From Streptomyces sp. A 4/2 (GTDB lineage: Bacteria; Actinomycetota; Actinomycetes; Streptomycetales; Streptomycetaceae), in the NCBI RefSeq assembly GCF_940670765.1, contig NZ_CALNVW010000011.1, forward strand, positions 1-64,000: 64,000 bases of DNA, read 5' to 3'. Position 1 is the first letter of the stretch, and every line of letters starts with the position of its first letter. This document shows positions 60,056-64,000 of the stretch, one piece after another. The notes under the pieces are model-generated. The model saw nothing but the letters and a program-made list of their open reading frames with translations. It was not told the DNA's origin and ran no database searches. The translations under genes and the position numbers were made by a program.

Positions 60056-61687
60056 TCAGGCGGCAGCCTGACCCGCGGACCAGGTCGCGTAGCCGCCGTC
60101 CAGATTGGCGGCGTTCCGGCCCAGCCCGGCGAGCAGCCGCTGGGCGGTGTGGCCGCGCAGCCCCACCTGGCAGTGCACGATCAGCTCGCCGTCCGGCAGT
60201 TCGGCCGCCCGGTCGCGCAGTTCGTCCAGGGGGATGTTGACGGCGCCGGGGATCGCGCCGCGGGCGTGCTCGGCGCGGGTGCGTACGTCCACCAGTGCGG
60301 CGACCGGCCCGACTGCTCCGTCCGTGCCCAGCTCGTGCCACTGCACGGTGTGGACCGTACCGGTCGCCAGGTTCTCGGCGATCATGCCCGCCATGTTCAC
60401 CGGGTCCTTGGCGGAACCGTACGGAGGGGCGTACGCGAGCTCCAGATCGGCGAGAGCGGGGGCGGTCAGACCACCTGCCATCGCGGTGGCGATGACATCG
60501 ATCCGCTTGTCGACGCCGTCCGAGCCGACCGCCTGGGCGCCGAGGATGCGCTGGTCGCGCGGGTCGAAGAGCAGCTTGAGCGCGATGGGGGAGGCGCCGG
60601 GGTAATAACCGGCGTGCGAGCCGGGGTGCAGATGCACAGCCTGATAGGGGTGGCCGGCCGCGCGCAGCCGCTTCTCGTTCCAGCCCGTCGCCGCAGCCGT
60701 CAGGTCGAAGACCCGCACCACCGCGGTCGAGGTCGCGGGCCCGGCGGCCACCTCACGCCCGGCGATGGCGTCCGCGACGAGCCGGCCGTGCCGGTTGGCG
60801 AGATTCGCCAGCGGTACGAGGACGGGCTCGCCGGTCAGCGCGTCACGCTTCTCGGCCGCGTCCCCGACCGCGTAGATCTCCGGGTCGCTGGTACGCCCCG
60901 AGGCGTCCACCGCGATGCCGCCGCGCGGCCCGGTCTCCAGACCCGCGGCGCGGGCGAGCGAGGACTCGGGCCTCACCCCGATGGACAGCAGGACGAGGTC
61001 GGCCGCCAGGGTGCGGCCGTCGGCGAGGACGACGGAGTCGGGCAGTACCTCGGCCGGCTGGGCGCCCAGTTCCACCCGTACGCCGTGCTCCCGCAGCCGG
61101 GCGGCGACCGGGGCGGCCATCTCCGGGTCGAGCGGCGGCAGCACCTGCCCGGCCAGCTCGACGAGAGTGACGTCGAGCCCGCGCTCGCGCAGGTTCTCGG
61201 CGGCCTCGACCCCGATGAAGCCGCCGCCCACGACGACGGCCGTGCGGACGCCCCCGTCGAGCAGCTCGGCGATCCGGTCCGCGTCGGTCACGTCCCGCAG
61301 CGTGCGGGCGCGCTCGATGCCCGGCAGGTCGGGGACGAAGGGGCGGGCGCCGGGGCTGAGGACCAGCCGGTCGAAGGACTCCTCGTACTCCCGGCCGCTC
61401 ACCGTCTCGCGCACCCGGACGGTACGGGCGGCGCGGTCCACGGCCAGCGCCTCGTGCCGTACGCGCACATCGATCCGGAAGCGGGCATCGAGGGACTCGG
61501 GGGTCTGGAGCAGCAGGGCGTCGCGCTCGTCGATGGCGCCGCCGAGGTAGTACGGAAGGCCGCAGTTGGCGTAGCTGACGTGCTCGCCGCGCTCCAGCAC
61601 GACGATCTCCGCCGTCTCGTCGAGGCGGCGGAGCCGGGTGGCAGCGGACATCCCGCCTGCCACGCCTCCGATGACTATGACCTTCAT
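60056..61687 (-). CDS. CoA-disulfide/persulfide reductase fused to rhodanese
   Basis: 543 residues from ATG 61687. The FAD part has VIVIGGVAGGMSAATRLRRL and the CoA-disulfide-reductase-type Cys in SYANCGLPYYLGG. NAD binding is at VVVGGGFIGVEAAENL. The C-terminal rhodanese domain (about 445-543) has VDVRTRAEHARGAIPG and the active-site loop VHCQVGLRG. Such fusions reduce persulfides or polysulfides with NAD(P)H. It is the first gene of the CstR-like operon; two palindromes upstream look like operator sites. Confidence 0.92.
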   Translation of the reverse strand: MKVIVIGGVAGGMSAATRLRRLDETAEIVVLERGEHVSYANCGLPYYLGGAIDERDALLLQTPESLDARFRIDVRVRHEALAVDRAARTVRVRETVSGREYEESFDRLVLSPGARPFVPDLPGIERARTLRDVTDADRIAELLDGGVRTAVVVGGGFIGVEAAENLRERGLDVTLVELAGQVLPPLDPEMAAPVAARLREHGVRVELGAQPAEVLPDSVVLADGRTLAADLVLLSIGVRPESSLARAAGLETGPRGGIAVDASGRTSDPEIYAVGDAAEKRDALTGEPVLVPLANLANRHGRLVADAIAGREVAAGPATSTAVVRVFDLTAAATGWNEKRLRAAGHPYQAVHLHPGSHAGYYPGASPIALKLLFDPRDQRILGAQAVGSDGVDKRIDVIATAMAGGLTAPALADLELAYAPPYGSAKDPVNMAGMIAENLATGTVHTVQWHELGTDGAVGPVAALVDVRTRAEHARGAIPGAVNIPLDELRDRAAELPDGELIVHCQVGLRGHTAQRLLAGLGRNAANLDGGYATWSAGQAAA

Positions 61688-61744
61688 GTATCTGCTCCCG
61701 AACTGTCCGTAAGTGTCTGTTTCACATCGCTTCGATGCGCTTCG

Positions 61745-61796
61745 ATACCCCCCGGGGTTTACTCATCCACCGTAACAGAGATGCCCCAGGGGGTAT
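61745..61796. promoter_or_regulatory. Two CsoR/CstR-type operator palindromes
   Basis: ATACCCCCCGGGGTTT (61745-61760) and ATGCCCCAGGGGGTAT (61781-61796) are 36 bases apart and match the TACCC/GGGTA G-tract dyads bound by CsoR-family repressors. They lie 58-109 bases upstream of the reductase start. Confidence 0.75.
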
Positions 61797-61914
61797 TTTC
61801 CGAGCCGGAGGGGCGGCGCCGGAGAGCCGGGAAGCCGGAGAACGAAGGCGTTGTCAGTGGCGGCCGATACGGTCACGACCGACCGGCAGGCAGTCGACAG
61901 GGGAGGGCCCGTCC

Positions 61915-63033
61915 ATGGAGTTCCGCGCGGAACGCAGCGCATTCACCGAGGCCGTGGCCTGGGCGGCCCGAGTGCTCCCGACGAGGTCCCCGGTCCCCGT
62001 GCTGGGCGGCCTGCTCCTGGAGGCCACCGGCGACACCCTGCGCATCTCGGGCCTCGACTACGAGGCGTCCGCCCGCGTCGAGGTGCCGACGGACACCGTG
62101 AGCGCGGGGAAGGTACTGGTCATGGGACGGCGGCTGCTCGACATCTGCCGGGTGCTGCCCGAGGGGCCCGTCGAGTGCGCGGTCGAGGGGACCCGCTTCA
62201 CGGTCTCCGGCGCCGGGACCCGCTTCGGGCTCTCCGTACTGCCGCTCGACGACTACCCGGCCCTCCCCGAACTGCCCGAACTGCGTGGGGCGGTGGACGC
62301 GTCGGAGTTCGCCGCGGCGGTCGCGCACGTGGCGGTGGCCGCGGGCCGCGACGACGCCCTGCCGGTCCTCACCGGAATCCGCCTCGGCCTGGACGGCGGG
62401 ACCATGACCCTGGCCGCCACCGACCGGTACCGCTTCGCGGTGCGCACGCTCGGCTGGAAGCCGGAGTCCCACGACGTCTCGGCCGACGTCGTCGTGTCGG
62501 CCCGCCGTCTGACGGAGATCGCCCGCTCCCTCGGCCTTACGGGGACGGTCCGGGTGGGGCTGGGTGAGGGGTCCGTCGGCTTCGAGCACGCCGGGATGCG
62601 TACGACGGTCCGCCTGCTGGACGGCCGGCTGCCGCGCCACGACAAGCTGTTCACGATGCGGGAGCCGGTGGTCGCGGTGACGGACCGGGCGCCGCTGCTG
62701 GAGGCCGTCAAGCGCGTCGCGGTGGTCGCCGAGGGCGACAGCCCCGTACGCCTGGACTTCTCGTCCGACGCGGTCCACCTCCGGGCGGGCTACGAGGACG
62801 ACGTGGCGTCGCAGCGGCTCCCGGTCACGCTGCTGGAAGGCGCCGAAGCCCTCACGGTCGCCTTCAACCCGGCTTATCTCACAGACGCGTTGAGCGCCAT
62901 CGACGACCCCGTGGTCCGGTTCGACCTGCTCGGCCCCGGCCAGCGGGCCCTGCTCACGGGCCTGCCGACGGCGGTCGCCGAGCCGGACCAGGCCCACCGG
63001 CATCTGCTGATGTCGGTGAAACCGCTGCTGTGA
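61915..63033 (+). CDS. DNA polymerase III beta subunit (sliding clamp) paralogue
   Basis: 372 residues from ATG 61915; an upstream GGGGAGGG supports this start. Three clamp repeats are visible: MEFRAERSAFTEAVAWAARV, VDASEFAAAVAHVAVAAGRD, then LLEAVKRVAVVAEGD. It ends in MSVKPLL, similar to the usual MPMRL ending, so it should form a dimeric clamp. It lacks dnaA, recF or gyrB neighbours, so this is an additional clamp and not the oriC-linked dnaN. A specialised role in repair or mutagenesis is possible but not shown. Confidence 0.92.
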   Translation: MEFRAERSAFTEAVAWAARVLPTRSPVPVLGGLLLEATGDTLRISGLDYEASARVEVPTDTVSAGKVLVMGRRLLDICRVLPEGPVECAVEGTRFTVSGAGTRFGLSVLPLDDYPALPELPELRGAVDASEFAAAVAHVAVAAGRDDALPVLTGIRLGLDGGTMTLAATDRYRFAVRTLGWKPESHDVSADVVVSARRLTEIARSLGLTGTVRVGLGEGSVGFEHAGMRTTVRLLDGRLPRHDKLFTMREPVVAVTDRAPLLEAVKRVAVVAEGDSPVRLDFSSDAVHLRAGYEDDVASQRLPVTLLEGAEALTVAFNPAYLTDALSAIDDPVVRFDLLGPGQRALLTGLPTAVAEPDQAHRHLLMSVKPLL

Positions 63034-63086
63034 GCGGGGAGTTGACGACGCAGCCACCCGCCCCCGGCCCTCGGTAGGGTGCGGGA

Positions 63087-63986
63087 ATGATCGACGTGCC
63101 GACGGATTTCGTATGGAGCACCATCACCAGGGAAGGCGAACGGGGCCAGGCATGGACCGCCTCCCTGCCGGGCCTGACCGGTGAACTCCTGGACCGCTGG
63201 GAGTGCGCGGTGTCCGGCCCGGTGATGCACGGCCAGGTCGGGATCGTCGTACCGGTCCTGCGCGCCGACCGGAGCCGCGCGGTCCTGAAGATCTCGTTCC
63301 CGCACCCCGGCAACGTGCACGAGCCGGACGCCCTCGCGGCATGGGCCGGGCGCGGCGCCGTACGCCTCCACGCACGGGACGACGCCCGCTTCGCGATGCT
63401 GCTGGAACAGGCGGAACCAGAGACGCTTGCCGGTCTCGGCGACATGGACACGGCCCTGACGGAGGCCGGACGGCTGGTCCGCGAGTTGGCGATCCCCGCA
63501 CCGGCCGCGCTGCCGGGGCTCGCGGACCGGATGCCGGAATGGGAGTCCCGACTACGCGCTGAATCCGCCGAGTCGGCCGCGCTCCTGCCTCGCCGGGCGG
63601 TACAGGCGGCTGTGGCGACCTTCCGCGACCTCGGACGCGAGCAACCGCGCATCCTGCTGCACGGGGACCTGCACTACGACAACATCCTGCGCGCGGAGCG
63701 CGAACCCTGGCTGGTCACCGACCCGAAGGGCTACGCGGGCGACCCGGCGAGCGAGGCCTTCACCCTGATCCGCACCCGGCTGGGCGCCCTGCTCACCGCG
63801 AGCGACCCGGGGGCAGCGGTACGCCGCAGCCTCGACATCTTCGCCGACGCCGCCGGGCTCGACCGCGTCCGCGTCCACCGCTGGACCCAGGCCCGCGCGG
63901 TGCTGGCGGTGTTCCGGGGCAGGGAGTACGGCGACCCCGGGTGGCTGATCGAGGCGACGGCGCGCGTGGCGGGACTGCTGACCTGA
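63087..63986 (+). CDS. Aminoglycoside/hydroxyurea phosphotransferase family protein (APH(6)-like)
   Basis: 299 residues from ATG 63087. The kinase hallmarks are LLHGDLHYDNILRA (catalytic Asp and Asn) and LVTDPKGYAGDPASEAF, characteristic of the APH(6)/hydroxyurea kinase family. TAGGGT at 63075-63080 lies 6 bases before the ATG with no ribosome-binding site, so the gene may be leaderless. Substrate, and hence resistance, is not proven by sequence. It lies 53 bases after the sliding clamp paralogue. Confidence 0.9.
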   Translation: MIDVPTDFVWSTITREGERGQAWTASLPGLTGELLDRWECAVSGPVMHGQVGIVVPVLRADRSRAVLKISFPHPGNVHEPDALAAWAGRGAVRLHARDDARFAMLLEQAEPETLAGLGDMDTALTEAGRLVRELAIPAPAALPGLADRMPEWESRLRAESAESAALLPRRAVQAAVATFRDLGREQPRILLHGDLHYDNILRAEREPWLVTDPKGYAGDPASEAFTLIRTRLGALLTASDPGAAVRRSLDIFADAAGLDRVRVHRWTQARAVLAVFRGREYGDPGWLIEATARVAGLLT

Positions 63987-64000
63987 CCTGACCGAGCTGC

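Overview
This is high-GC chromosomal DNA from a Streptomyces-like actinomycete. Evidence: strong G/C third-position bias, many GTG and TTG starts, Tat and Sec secreted proteins, an XRE/DUF397 pair, acyl-CoA carboxylase alpha/beta/epsilon subunits next to birA, a cya gene and a hutH gene. From memory the gene order of about 28.5-51.6 kb (phosphosugar mutase, PNP, cyclotransferase, lpdA, DeoR, accA2, maf, pccE, pccB, birA, cya, echA, GGDEF, hutH, L,D-transpeptidase), together with the deoC block at 1.4-5.6 kb, resembles the S. coelicolor SCO4912-SCO4934 neighbourhood. I could not check this by alignment.

Layout. 0.1-1.3 kb: a uridine-kinase-like protein and a small secreted protein. 1.4-5.6 kb: a deoxyribose catabolism operon (deoC, aldehyde dehydrogenase, second ALDH-like protein without the catalytic centre) and a PH-domain membrane protein. 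5.7-28.4 kb: a mosaic accessory stretch that seems to separate the two halves of the conserved block. It holds an ECF sigma/membrane protein pair, a secreted repeat protein, three intact VOC genes and one decayed, a Tat-secreted protein, a fusion of a squalene/phytoene-synthase-like domain to a cis-prenyltransferase, a polysaccharide deacetylase, small-molecule enzymes, two IS5-type remnants, a NarL-type two-component pair, a haem-oxygenase-like diiron oxidase next to an EF-hand protein, a NUDIX protein, an XRE/DUF397 pair, an FG-GAP protein and an APH-type kinase. 28.5-49.4 kb: the conserved metabolic block, with a VapBC module and a TetR/GDSL-hydrolase pair inside it. 49.4-59 kb: envelope functions (two L,D-transpeptidase lipoproteins, a MacB-like ABC exporter, a large membrane protein) and an alcohol dehydrogenase. 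59-61.8 kb: a probable persulfide-responsive operon (CstR-like repressor, rhodanese, CoA-disulfide-reductase/rhodanese fusion). 61.9-64 kb: a second sliding-clamp gene and an APH(6)-like kinase.

How parts connect. Nucleoside salvage is split between deoC/ALDH and PNP/phosphosugar mutase, 24 kb apart, yet both blocks carry the same palindrome CTACGCGCGTAG before their first gene, suggesting one regulator. AccA2, PccB, PccE and BirA form a biotin-dependent acyl-CoA carboxylase system. The sulfur operon has two G/C-tract palindromes typical of CsoR/CstR operators. Several genes have a TANNNT hexamer 6-7 bases before the start codon and no ribosome-binding site, so leaderless transcription looks common here. 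No tRNA, rRNA or CRISPR array was recognised.
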